Shown here: positions 42,205-51,076 of the stretch, piece by piece
Layout: every line of letters starts with the position of its first letter
How positions within the stretch are numbered: position 1 is the stretch's first letter
NCBI GenBank assembly: GCA_035308165.1
Contig: DATGHC010000006.1
Location: 47,024 to 111,023 of the forward strand
Direction of reading: 5' to 3'
Source: DASTCZ01 sp035308165
Lineage (GTDB): Bacteria > Acidobacteriota > Terriglobia > Acidiferrales > UBA7541
DNA: 64,000 nucleotides
The notes under the pieces: generated by a model
Databases searched by the model: none
Told to the model about the DNA's origin: nothing
What the model saw: only the letters and a program-made list of their open reading frames with translations
Made by a program: the position numbers and the translations under genes

Positions 42205-44196
42205 ATGTGTGGTATCTGCGGAATCGTCGGGATGGAAAACGCGGAGGAGTCGGAACGCGCACTCCGGCGGATGATGGGGGCGCTGGTCCACCGCGGGCCC
42301 GATGATGAGGGGACGCTGATTGCGCCGCCGGGCGCACCGCGTGTGGCGCTGGGAATGCGCCGGCTGAGCGTCATTGACCTGTCCGGCGGGCACCAGCCAA
42401 TTTTCAATGAGACCGGCGATGTGGGATTCGTATTCAACGGCGAGATTTACAATTTCCGCCAACTCCGCAGTGAACTCGAGCACGCAGGACATCACTTCCG
42501 CACCAAATCCGACACAGAAGTAGTGGTTCACGCTTACGAACAGTGGGGCGACGACTGCGTCGAGCACCTGCGCGGAATGTTTGCATTTGCACTGCTGGAT
42601 ATGCGGGACGGCGGGGCCCCGAGGCCGAAAGTTTTGCTGGCGCGCGACCGGCTGGGGATAAAGCCGCTGTATTACGCCGTGGTGAATGGCGCGCTGATAT
42701 TTGCTTCGGAGGTACGCGCGCTGCTGGCAAGCGGGCGCGTGCCGCGGGAAATCTCGGCCGGGGCGCTGGATTCCTATCTGTTGTTCGGGTCGGTGTGCGA
42801 ACCGATGACGATGGTGGAGGGTGTGTGGTCGCTGCCGCCCGGGCACCGCTTGAGCATTCCGGCGTCCGGTGCTGTCCGGCAAGTTGAGCCGAAGGCTTAT
42901 TGGAAGTTTGGCGAGGCCGCGGAGCAGAAATCCGAGGGTGGCCCGACGACGCTGGAAGCGGCAGCAAAGAGGGTTCGGCCAATTCTGGAGGAAGCGATCA
43001 GCGGGCACTTGATTGCTGATGTGCCGCTGGGGGTTTTCCTGAGCAGCGGGTTGGACTCTACCGCGATTGTGGCACTGGCAAGCGCGATGCAATCCGGGCT
43101 GCATACATTCACAGTGATATTTCCCGAGCAGGAATTTAGTGAAGCGGAACCTGCGCGTGCCACGGCCAACCGGTACGGGACCACACATGAAGAGTTGCTG
43201 CTGGATGACGAAGAGATGCTGGAGCATCTGGACGATGCGGTGGGGTCCCTGGACCAGCCGAGCATGGATGGGATGAATACCTATTTCGTGTCATGGGCGG
43301 CGCGGCGGGCGGGGCTGAAGGTTGCGCTCTCCGGGCTTGGCGGCGATGAAGTGTTTGGAGGCTATTCGACATTTTCGGCGGCGCCACGCGCGGCGCGGCT
43401 TGCGGCATTCGGGAGCAAGCTGCCGCGCGTGTTGCGTTTGGCTACGGCTGCTGCGGTGGGACGCGCAGGGGCGGGCCGCGGCGATTCCGGACGGAAACTC
43501 GCGGCGCTATGGCGGAACGCGGATGCGCTTCCGCATCCTTATTTTTTCACGCGGGCGCTTTACACGCCGGACCATGTGAATGCATTGCGCGGGAGAAAAC
43601 ATTCCAGTGGAATTGACGCCCCGTGGCGAAAATGGCTGGAGGAAACGGCGCGGGAGGCGTCGCGACTGGATTCGTTCGCGGCAGTATCATGCCTGGAAGC
43701 GCGATCCTATCTTGTGAATACACTGTTGCGGGACACCGATGCGGTGAGTATGGCGCACTCGCTGGAAGTCCGCGTACCCTTCTTGGATCATGTGCTGGTG
43801 GAACATGTGGCGCGGCTTCCCGAAGCCGTGAAGAGAAAGCGCGGCGTGAATAAAGCGCTACTGGTGGAAGCGTTGCGGGGATTGCTGCCTGAAGAAACGC
43901 TGCGGCTGAAGAAGCGCACCTTCACATTTCCGTGGGAGCGCTGGCTGCGCGGATCACTGGCGGGGCGCTTGCGCGACGGGCTCAGCGAACCGGCGCCCGC
44001 CCTTGCCGCTCACCTGGATGCGGGCGCAGTTCGCGCCGTCGGATTGGCGTTCGAGGCGGCGAAAACGAATTGGTCGCGGCCGTGGAGCTTATACGTGCTG
44101 AACCAGTGGTGCCGCCGTCACCTGGGAGAGCATTCGGCGAATGAAAGTTTGGCTGCCGCGGCCAGTTCGCAAGCAACAGCTCCCTTACGGCCGTGA
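42205..44196 (+). CDS. asnB: Glutamine amidotransferase, asparagine-synthase family
   Basis: 663 residues. The glutaminase domain starts MCGICGIVG, so the catalytic Cys2 is present, followed by FNGEIYNF. The synthetase domain has the PPi loop SSGLDSTAIVAL (about residue 279) and GLGGDEVFGGY. Intact enzymes of this family make asparagine or, in exosortase/EPS clusters, amidate a sugar acid. The placement within the EPS cluster, right after the transglutaminase-like gene, suggests amidation of a uronic acid. Contrast the Cys-less lasso cyclase at 11368-13191. Confidence 0.9.
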   Translation: MCGICGIVGMENAEESERALRRMMGALVHRGPDDEGTLIAPPGAPRVALGMRRLSVIDLSGGHQPIFNETGDVGFVFNGEIYNFRQLRSELEHAGHHFRTKSDTEVVVHAYEQWGDDCVEHLRGMFAFALLDMRDGGAPRPKVLLARDRLGIKPLYYAVVNGALIFASEVRALLASGRVPREISAGALDSYLLFGSVCEPMTMVEGVWSLPPGHRLSIPASGAVRQVEPKAYWKFGEAAEQKSEGGPTTLEAAAKRVRPILEEAISGHLIADVPLGVFLSSGLDSTAIVALASAMQSGLHTFTVIFPEQEFSEAEPARATANRYGTTHEELLLDDEEMLEHLDDAVGSLDQPSMDGMNTYFVSWAARRAGLKVALSGLGGDEVFGGYSTFSAAPRAARLAAFGSKLPRVLRLATAAAVGRAGAGRGDSGRKLAALWRNADALPHPYFFTRALYTPDHVNALRGRKHSSGIDAPWRKWLEETAREASRLDSFAAVSCLEARSYLVNTLLRDTDAVSMAHSLEVRVPFLDHVLVEHVARLPEAVKRKRGVNKALLVEALRGLLPEETLRLKKRTFTFPWERWLRGSLAGRLRDGLSEPAPALAAHLDAGAVRAVGLAFEAAKTNWSRPWSLYVLNQWCRRHLGEHSANESLAAAASSQATAPLRP

Positions 44197-44205
44197 CAAG
44201 TCAGA

Positions 44206-44775
44206 TTAAGCCAGGAATTTCGCAAGCGGCTCAAAATAGTTTCCGTGCCAGCCGTCGAGTAGATGCTGCGCCTGATCTCCCGGGAAACCTGTATGGTCAA
44301 AAATCACTTTCGTGTCAGAGCCCTGCTCGATGAGCACGAACTTCGCGAGTGAGTATTCGCCAGGCGCCCAGCTTCCTGCACGCCAGACCTGAACAATTCG
44401 CTGGCCGGGGACGAGCTCGATCTGCCGGCCGGTGACATAGCCTCCGAAGAGTGAAAAACCGCCACCTAATTCGCCGCTGATCTGCGCGGGCGGGCCACCC
44501 GTTACCATTCCGGTTTTTACAGCTGCGCTGAGCTGGACGACCTTCTCGAATTGTTTGGCATCAGTGAGGGCGTCATAAACCCGGTTGCGGCTGGCTTTCA
44601 ACACAAGCTCGATATGGATGGATTCCGCGTTGTGGGAAATCTCGTCTGCGGCGGCGCGGGCAAATGATTTGATTGAGCCAACAGCAAGACTTCCAAAGGC
44701 GACAGCGGCGCCGACGATCATTTGTCGCCGGCCAGATGAATTTCCCTGAATAATCAGATTGCTCTCAGAAGTCAT
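44206..44775 (-). CDS. SRPBCC (AHSA1-like) protein with Tat-like leader
   Basis: 189 residues from the second of two ATGs (44775), five bases after GGAGG. N-terminal NSSGRRQMIVGAAVAFGS resembles a twin-arginine leader. The rest is START-like/AHSA1 sequence (LKASRNRVYDALTDAKQFEKV, ... FDHTGFPGDQAQHLLDGW). Divergent from a TetR regulator gene 150 bp away, which probably controls it. The unusual leader suggests an exported version of a normally cytoplasmic family. Confidence 0.78.
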   Translation of the reverse strand: MTSESNLIIQGNSSGRRQMIVGAAVAFGSLAVGSIKSFARAAADEISHNAESIHIELVLKASRNRVYDALTDAKQFEKVVQLSAAVKTGMVTGGPPAQISGELGGGFSLFGGYVTGRQIELVPGQRIVQVWRAGSWAPGEYSLAKFVLIEQGSDTKVIFDHTGFPGDQAQHLLDGWHGNYFEPLAKFLA

Positions 44776-44923
44776 CATTTCCTCCAGACTTAAACTTGGG
44801 ATTCTCCGGGCGATCCCGGGACTTGAATGGGAGCATGGCAGAAAAATATGATCAAGATAATGTTTTGCGTGCAGTGGAACCCCGGGCAAGGCATACTTCT
44901 GAACAAATAACTGAGGAGGATTG

Positions 44924-45562
44924 ATGCCTTATCCCGCCGGTCACCGAAAGGAAATGAGAAAAAAGATCGTCCAGAGCGCGCGGACGCAGTTCAATCGTAA
45001 CGGGTTCGACAATGTTTCCATCAGCCAGATTATGGAGGGCGCCGGACTCACGCACGGCGGGTTTTACAGCTATTTCAAAAGCAAGAGCGACCTATACTCC
45101 GAAGTATTGGGATGTTTTCTTACCGATCCGGAGTGGAAAGCCTGTTGGGAGGGCGTGCATGTGGACCTTTCCTCCACCGACGTTGGTCCACAAGTGGTTC
45201 GCGCTTATCTGTCGCGGCAACATTTCGAGGATATCGAGAACTCCTGCCCGATGGTGGCGTTGCCCAGCGACGTAGCTCGGAGCGGAAAGAGCGTGAAGGG
45301 GGCGTTTCAAAACGTGTTCAAGGCCATGGTCTCCATATTGGAGCGCAGCCTGGCCGATAAGGATAAGCCTTGCCACGATCGGGCGCGGGCCATCGCAGCG
45401 CTATGCGTAGGCGGGATGGTGGTCGCCCGGTCGGTTATGGACCGCGAGCTGGCGGACGAATTGAGAGACGGATGTATGTCCATTGCGCTGAGCCTTGGAG
45501 GATGGGATAAGGCGCCCAACCTGAAGCACATTGAAGCGCGCGCTGCGCAACAGGGCGACTAA
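44924..45562 (+). CDS. TetR/AcrR family transcription regulator
   Basis: 212 residues from the ATG at 44924, with GAGGAGG upstream. N-terminal HTH: RTQFNRNGFDNVSISQIMEGAGLTHGGFYSYFKSKSDLY. The rest is an alpha-helical ligand-binding domain, with the C-terminal domain typical of the 'C-terminal 13/LmrA/YxaF' group (FEDIENSCPMVALPSD). Divergent from the SRPBCC gene; the 150-bp gap is likely its operator. A short SD for the carbamoyltransferase follows 41 bp later. Confidence 0.9.
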   Translation: MPYPAGHRKEMRKKIVQSARTQFNRNGFDNVSISQIMEGAGLTHGGFYSYFKSKSDLYSEVLGCFLTDPEWKACWEGVHVDLSSTDVGPQVVRAYLSRQHFEDIENSCPMVALPSDVARSGKSVKGAFQNVFKAMVSILERSLADKDKPCHDRARAIAALCVGGMVVARSVMDRELADELRDGCMSIALSLGGWDKAPNLKHIEARAAQQGD

Positions 45563-45603
45563 CCTGGCGTGACAAAAATAAAGGACAAGATACAATCTCT
45601 GCG

Positions 45604-47409
45604 ATGAATATTCTGGGAATTAACGCCTATCACGGGAATGCTTCGGCGGCAATCGTTTGCGATGGGCAACTGGTTGCGGCGGTGGAAGAGGAGCGGTTCA
45701 ACCGTGTGAAATATGCCGCGGGATTCCCAGTTGCGGCCATTCGATATTGCTTGGAGACGGCCGGTCTCAAAATTACGGAAGTGGATCACGTGGCCATTCC
45801 ACGGAATCCGTGGGCGCGGCTGGGAACGAAACTCTTTTACGCAATGCGGATGCCGAGTTTTGCGCGGGAACGCGCAAAAGTGATGAAACAATTTGTGGGC
45901 ATCCCCGAATCACTGGGACAAGCGTTTGAGGTGGACCCCAAGAAACTGCGCGCGAGATTTCATCGCGTGGAACATCATCAGGCGCACCTGGCCAGCACGT
46001 TTTTTGTTTCGCCCTTCGAAAATGCCGCGGCACTTTCCGCAGACGGGCTGGGCGACTTTGCCAGCACGATGTGGGCGACCGGGGAAGGCAACCGGCTGCG
46101 CGTGCACGGCTCCATCGCGTTTCCACATTCACTGGGGATGTATTACACGGCGCTGACCCAGTACCTGGGATTTTGGAAATTCGGCGACGAATACAAAGTG
46201 ATGGGGCTGGCGGCATACGGGCAGCCGGAGTTTTTGGATGAATTTCGCCGCATCGTTCAGACCGACAATGGCGAGAGGTTCAGGCTTGGGCTCGATTACT
46301 TCATCCACCACCGCACCGGGCCGGAAATGAGCTGGCGTGAGGCGGACAAAACTCCGGTGCTGGGGCGGATGTTCTCCGAGTATTTGGAGCGGCGGCTGGG
46401 TGCGACGCGTGCGGCCACCGAGCCGGTGTCCGCACGTCACCACAATCTGGCTTCCACCATGCAGGCGCGGTTGGAAGAGGTTTTTTTCGGCATGCTGCGA
46501 GCGCTGCACAAGCGCACGGGTCAGCGCGCGGTTTGCCTGGCCGGCGGAGTGGCATTCAACTGCGTGGCCAATGGAAAAATACTTGAGCAGACGCCCTTCG
46601 AGAAGGTTTACGTGCAGCCCGCGGCGGGGGATGCGGGTCTATCGGTTGGTGCAGCGTTTTTCGTGCATCACCAAATCCTCGGCCAGCCAAGGAAATTCGT
46701 GATGGAGCATGCGTATTGGGGCCCGGGATATTCAGATCCGCAGATCAGCGCCGCGATTCAGAGCAGCGGGGTGGCCGGAGCGGACTATGAAATCCGGAAG
46801 TTGGACGAACAGGAAATCGCCAAAGAAGCAGCGCGACTTATCGCCGAGGGGAAAATTCTCGGATGGTTTCAGGGGCGTGCGGAATGGGGGCCGCGGGCGT
46901 TGGGAAACCGCAGCATCGTGGTGGACCCGCGCCGCGCGGAAATGAAAGACATTTTGAACGAGCGGATCAAGCACCGCGAAATGTTTCGGCCGTTTGCGCC
47001 GTCGATATTAGAGGAAGCGACAGGAGAATATTTTGAACGCAGCGACCCATCGCCGTTCATGACCTTTGCCTATTCCGTGCGTCCCGAAAAGCGCGCGATG
47101 ATTCCCGCACCCACTCATGTGGATGGTACGGGGCGATTGCAGACGGTGAGCCAGGCCACCAATCCGCGCTATTGGAGACTGATTCGGGAGTTCGGGAATT
47201 TGACCGGAGTGCCGGTGGTGTTGAACACGTCGTTCAACGACAATGAGCCGATTGTTTGCAAGCCCGAAGAAGCAATTCATTGTTTTCAGCGGACGCGTAT
47301 GGATGTGCTGGTTTTGGGAAATACGCTGGTCACAAAGAGCGAACCCGCTGCACAGCGTACGCGACAGAATGTGCGGGATGCGGAGACGGTCCAGCGAAGG
47401 TATGAGTGA
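45604..47409 (+). CDS. Carbamoyltransferase (NodU/CmcH family)
   Basis: 601 residues. N-terminal Kae1-like domain: LGINAYHGNASAA, HHQAHLASTFF and LSADGLGD, which bind carbamoyl-adenylate; C-terminal YrdC-like domain with GRAEWGPRALGNRS. These enzymes transfer a carbamoyl group to a hydroxyl of a sugar, as in nodulation factors and cephamycin. In this cluster it should carbamoylate the polysaccharide sugar. The substrate cannot be read from sequence. Confidence 0.93.
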   Translation: MNILGINAYHGNASAAIVCDGQLVAAVEEERFNRVKYAAGFPVAAIRYCLETAGLKITEVDHVAIPRNPWARLGTKLFYAMRMPSFARERAKVMKQFVGIPESLGQAFEVDPKKLRARFHRVEHHQAHLASTFFVSPFENAAALSADGLGDFASTMWATGEGNRLRVHGSIAFPHSLGMYYTALTQYLGFWKFGDEYKVMGLAAYGQPEFLDEFRRIVQTDNGERFRLGLDYFIHHRTGPEMSWREADKTPVLGRMFSEYLERRLGATRAATEPVSARHHNLASTMQARLEEVFFGMLRALHKRTGQRAVCLAGGVAFNCVANGKILEQTPFEKVYVQPAAGDAGLSVGAAFFVHHQILGQPRKFVMEHAYWGPGYSDPQISAAIQSSGVAGADYEIRKLDEQEIAKEAARLIAEGKILGWFQGRAEWGPRALGNRSIVVDPRRAEMKDILNERIKHREMFRPFAPSILEEATGEYFERSDPSPFMTFAYSVRPEKRAMIPAPTHVDGTGRLQTVSQATNPRYWRLIREFGNLTGVPVVLNTSFNDNEPIVCKPEEAIHCFQRTRMDVLVLGNTLVTKSEPAAQRTRQNVRDAETVQRRYE

Positions 47410-47523
47410 ATCACTCACAGTTTCTCTCCTGAATGAATTTGCTTAGGCAGGGCCAAGGGGCGGAGATAAAGACCGCCATGCCATAAAGACTGGTTCCACC
47501 AGCGGCGACAGGCAAGCTCAAAC

Positions 47524-48720
47524 GTGCACATCCTGCTTTTGAATGAGTATTACCCGCCGGACACTTCCGCCACGGCCAAGATGGCGGCAATGGTAGTCGA
47601 AGCGCTGGCAGAGCGGCACCGCGTTACGGTTGTGGCCGGACGGCCCTCATACGATCCCTCCGAAACTTATCCCTGGCGGCTCTTGCGGCGCGAGACTCGA
47701 GGGAACATCACCGTCGAGCGTGTAGGCTCGACGGCCTTCCCACGTTTTCAGATGAAGCGGCGGGTGAGCAACTACCTCAGCTACCTTGCGCTGGCTGTGC
47801 CGCGAGCCTTGTTTGTCCGCTCCGATATTGTCCTGGCGATGACTGATCCTCCCGTGGCGGGGCTGGCAGGAGCGTTCGTTGCGATGCTTACCGGCAGGCC
47901 GTTTGTCTACAACATCCGTGACCTCTATCCGGACATGGCCGTGGGTGGGGACATTGTTCGTCCGGGGCTCGGGGTGCGCGTGTGGGAGAGGATGCACCGA
48001 TGGGCATTGCGCCGCGCCGCGCGCGTGATTGTGCTGGGCGACGACATGGGTGCGAGGATCATCGCGAAGGGCGTTGATGCGTCGCGAGTCCTAGTGGTGC
48101 GCGACGGAGTGGCTGTGCCGCCGGAATTGCCCTCGGCGGACCATCCTGTTTCGCAGGAAATTCGCAGTGGATATCGGTTCGTCGCGCTCCACGCGGGCAA
48201 TCTGGGATTTTATGGCGCCTGGGACACGCTGCTCGAGGCGGCACGCATTCTTGGAGATGACGGAGCAGGAATTGTTATCGTGGGAGAAGGCGCGCAGAAG
48301 GCGCGGCTGGTTGCGGCGGCGAATGGGACGCGAGGCGTGCGTTTTCTTCCATTCCGCCCGGCAAGCGAAATCCCGAATGTGCTGGCGGCGGGCGACATTC
48401 ACATCATTACGGTCAAACGAGGGCTGGAGGGGGTTATCGTGCCCAGCAAGCTTTACCCAATTTTGGCGGCAGGGAAACCGGTGTTGGCGGTTTCCACTCC
48501 GGCTACCGATGTGGCGCGGATCATCACCGACGCGGGCTGTGGCGTGGTGGTGGACCCGGATGATCCGCAAGGAGTCGCGGCGGCCATTCGTGAACTTGCA
48601 GCCAATCCTCAGAGGGTTGCGAATATGTCACAACGCGCCCGGGGCATTGCGCACAATTATGATAAATTGTCTGAGTTGAAAAAATTTCTGAGTGTAATCG
48701 AGGGGGTCATCCAGAAATGA
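47524..48720 (+). CDS. Family 4 glycosyltransferase (WbuB-like)
   Basis: 398 residues from a GTG at 47524. GT-B: LLNEYYPPDTSATAKMAAMV, then NIRDLYPDMAVGGDIV, and HAGNLGFYGAWDTLLEA, with VPSKLYPILAAGKPVLAV for the donor site. This type, WbuB-like, is frequently followed by an epimerase and a WecA-like transferase, as it is here; the epimerase ATG overlaps its stop by four bases. Confidence 0.9.
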   Translation: MHILLLNEYYPPDTSATAKMAAMVVEALAERHRVTVVAGRPSYDPSETYPWRLLRRETRGNITVERVGSTAFPRFQMKRRVSNYLSYLALAVPRALFVRSDIVLAMTDPPVAGLAGAFVAMLTGRPFVYNIRDLYPDMAVGGDIVRPGLGVRVWERMHRWALRRAARVIVLGDDMGARIIAKGVDASRVLVVRDGVAVPPELPSADHPVSQEIRSGYRFVALHAGNLGFYGAWDTLLEAARILGDDGAGIVIVGEGAQKARLVAAANGTRGVRFLPFRPASEIPNVLAAGDIHIITVKRGLEGVIVPSKLYPILAAGKPVLAVSTPATDVARIITDAGCGVVVDPDDPQGVAAAIRELAANPQRVANMSQRARGIAHNYDKLSELKKFLSVIEGVIQK

Positions 48721-49745
48721 CGGGGGACGGATTCTGGCAGGGCCGCAGTGTGCTGATCACCGGCGGCACATCATTTATCGGGTCGAGCATCGCGGACCGA
48801 TTGATTGAGCGCGGCGCCAAGGTGCGCGTAGTGGACGATCTGTCCAGCGGCAGGCTCGAGAATGTGCGCGGACATCTCTCCAGCGGCAAGATTGATTTTT
48901 TGCAGGCGGATTTGCGCGAGCCGGGCGTGACGCGCGCGGCGATGCAGGGCGTTGACACGGTTTTTCATTTGGCGGCGGATCATGGCGGGCGGGGATACGT
49001 GGACTTGCACCAGGCCGGCCCGGCCTCAAATTTTTTCCTGGACGGATTGGTGTTTGCAGAGGCGCTGAAGGCGAAAGTTAAAAAGGTTGTGTTTGCCTCG
49101 TCAGGATGCGTTTACCCCAACTTCCTGCAATCCGACACCAGCAAGGAAGTTTACCTCACCGAAGATTTGACCAAGGGCCCGAACGACGCCGACAACATGT
49201 ATGGCTGGGCCAAGCTGATGGCGGAATTCACGCTGCAAGCTTATGTGCGTGAGCACGGGCTGAAGGCCGCGTCGTGCCGTTACTTTACTGTGTATGGCCC
49301 GCGAGGCGTTGAGAACCACGCGGTGATTGCCATGATCGCGCGTTCTTTTGTGAAGCAGGATCCTTTCGAGGTTTGGGGGGACGGTACCCAAATCCGCAAC
49401 TGGACTTACATTGACGATATCGCGGAGGGCACAATTCTCGCGGGCGAAAAAATTGACGATGGCACGGCCGTGAATCTGGGAACCATGGAGCGCGTGCGGG
49501 TGATCGATGCCGTGAATCTGGTGTGCGAGTTTGCGGGTTACAAGCCGAAGATCAAGCTCCGTCCCGACATGCCGACTGGGCCGCTAAATCGCGTGGCGGA
49601 CAATTCGTTGGGCAGGAAACTCCTCGGCTGGCAGCCGCAAGTTGCATTTCGCGACGGATTGAAGCGAACCTTTGACTGGTATTTTTCGACCAAGGATCGC
49701 CAGCAGGTCGCAAAAATACTTGGTCACCAACTTACGGAAAGATAG
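48717..49745 (+). CDS. NAD-dependent epimerase/dehydratase
   Basis: 342 residues, start overlapping the previous stop. Extended SDR: GGTSFIGSSIADRLI, HLAADHGGRGY, SSGCVYPNF and Y-x3-K in MYGWAKL; GDGTQIRNWTYIDDI marks the substrate half. Fits a UDP- or GDP-sugar 4-epimerase or 4,6-dehydratase. Probably supplies a sugar donor for the glycosyltransferases around it; exact reaction not decided. Confidence 0.87.
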   Translation: MTGDGFWQGRSVLITGGTSFIGSSIADRLIERGAKVRVVDDLSSGRLENVRGHLSSGKIDFLQADLREPGVTRAAMQGVDTVFHLAADHGGRGYVDLHQAGPASNFFLDGLVFAEALKAKVKKVVFASSGCVYPNFLQSDTSKEVYLTEDLTKGPNDADNMYGWAKLMAEFTLQAYVREHGLKAASCRYFTVYGPRGVENHAVIAMIARSFVKQDPFEVWGDGTQIRNWTYIDDIAEGTILAGEKIDDGTAVNLGTMERVRVIDAVNLVCEFAGYKPKIKLRPDMPTGPLNRVADNSLGRKLLGWQPQVAFRDGLKRTFDWYFSTKDRQQVAKILGHQLTER

Positions 49746-49762
49746 GAGATGAATTAGAAGGA

Positions 49763-50821
49763 ATGCAAATCATGACCTCTGGCTTTCTGGCCTTTGGAAT
49801 TGCTCTGGTGGCATCACTGTTCCTGGTGATGCCCGTCCGGCAGCTGGCATTGCGCGTGGGGATGGTGGATCAACCCGGCCCACGCAAAGTGCATTTGACT
49901 CCCATTCCGTTGATGGGCGGCCTGGCCATGTATATCGGAGTGGTGCTGGCGCTACTGATTGCCATGGCGCCATCTGCTCGGGCACAGACGCTGGGAATTT
50001 TCCTGGGTGCGACGCTGGTGGGGCTTGTGGGCATCATGGACGACGGGGGATTACTTCATCACCAGGTGAAGTTGTTTCTAGGCATGCCCGCTGCGGCGCT
50101 CATCTTGATCACGGCCGGCGTCCGCGTGATGTTCTTCGAGACCGGGCAGCCTTGGAAGTATGCCGAGGCCGCCGACATCCTGTTGACGATCGTCTGGGTA
50201 GTGGGCATCACCGCCTCGTTCAGTATTTTTGATCACATGGATGGGTTGTGCGCGGGCGTCGCGGCCGTCGCGTCGTTTTTCTTTGCCATCTATGCCTACT
50301 GGGAAGGGCAGACGCTGGTTCTGACGCTGGCGGCGTCGGTGATGGGGGCGTCTTTGGGATTCCTGCGGTGGAACTTCAAGCCCGCGAAGATATTCATGGG
50401 CGACGGCGGAGCGATGTTTCTAGGGTATCTGATGGCCACGCTGGGCGCGAAAATGCGCTTCGCCAACATGCACCACCGCATCAGTTGGATCGTGCCATTG
50501 CTGATTCTTGGCGTCCCGATTTTTGACACCACACTAGTGACGATTTCGCGTTCGCGGCGCGGGCTGCTGCCCTTTGCCACGCCCGGAAAGGACCATGCCT
50601 CGCACCGGCTGGCGAATCTGGGCCTCGGGCAACGCGGAGCTGTGTTGGTTCTCTATGGTGCGGGAGCTGTTTTAGGTTCAATTGCGTTGCTCCTGAGCCG
50701 TCTTTCCGTGAATGAAGCCTATCTCCTGGGCGCGGCGACGCTGGCCGTAATTGGAGCCGCGGTTTACAAGCTTGAGCACGCGCCTTACGAACGCCAGAAA
50801 AAGAACGGCGTTTCCCACTAA
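49763..50821 (+). CDS. WecA/MraY-like glycosyl-1-phosphate transferase
   Basis: 352 residues (ATG at 49763; 49772 also possible). About ten membrane helices and conserved cytoplasmic motifs: GPRKVHLTPIPLMGG, GIMDDGG (metal-binding Asp pair), FDHMDGLCAG and AKIFMGDGGAMFLG, then SRSRRGLLPFATPGKDHASHRL. These enzymes join a sugar-1-phosphate to undecaprenyl phosphate and begin a repeat unit. It is likely the initiating transferase of this second EPS cluster. Confidence 0.92.
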   Translation: MQIMTSGFLAFGIALVASLFLVMPVRQLALRVGMVDQPGPRKVHLTPIPLMGGLAMYIGVVLALLIAMAPSARAQTLGIFLGATLVGLVGIMDDGGLLHHQVKLFLGMPAAALILITAGVRVMFFETGQPWKYAEAADILLTIVWVVGITASFSIFDHMDGLCAGVAAVASFFFAIYAYWEGQTLVLTLAASVMGASLGFLRWNFKPAKIFMGDGGAMFLGYLMATLGAKMRFANMHHRISWIVPLLILGVPIFDTTLVTISRSRRGLLPFATPGKDHASHRLANLGLGQRGAVLVLYGAGAVLGSIALLLSRLSVNEAYLLGAATLAVIGAAVYKLEHAPYERQKKNGVSH

Positions 50822-51076
50822 ATCCATATCCGTCAAATCCAAGTCGCGTTTGCAGTGGTTTCTTCTCCTCGGGGAATTCTGTTTTGTTTGCTCCACCATT
50901 TGATTCGGTTATACTCACGCACATCCTCTCTGGAGCTGCTCAGTTGTCATGACCCTACTCCCAGCGAAGGGTGAGGAACTGGTGCGCGGCGCTACTGGGC
51001 GTCGCTTGCGGGCCGCGGGGCGAGCGGCAATCGTTGGTGTCGGCGGAATACCGCCGAAAGAATTGAAAGAGGAAAT

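Noticed and set aside
42181..43227. Minus-strand frame of 348 codons opposite asnB
   Set aside because: Shadow; the AsnB reading shows MCGICGIVG and SSGLDSTAIVAL.
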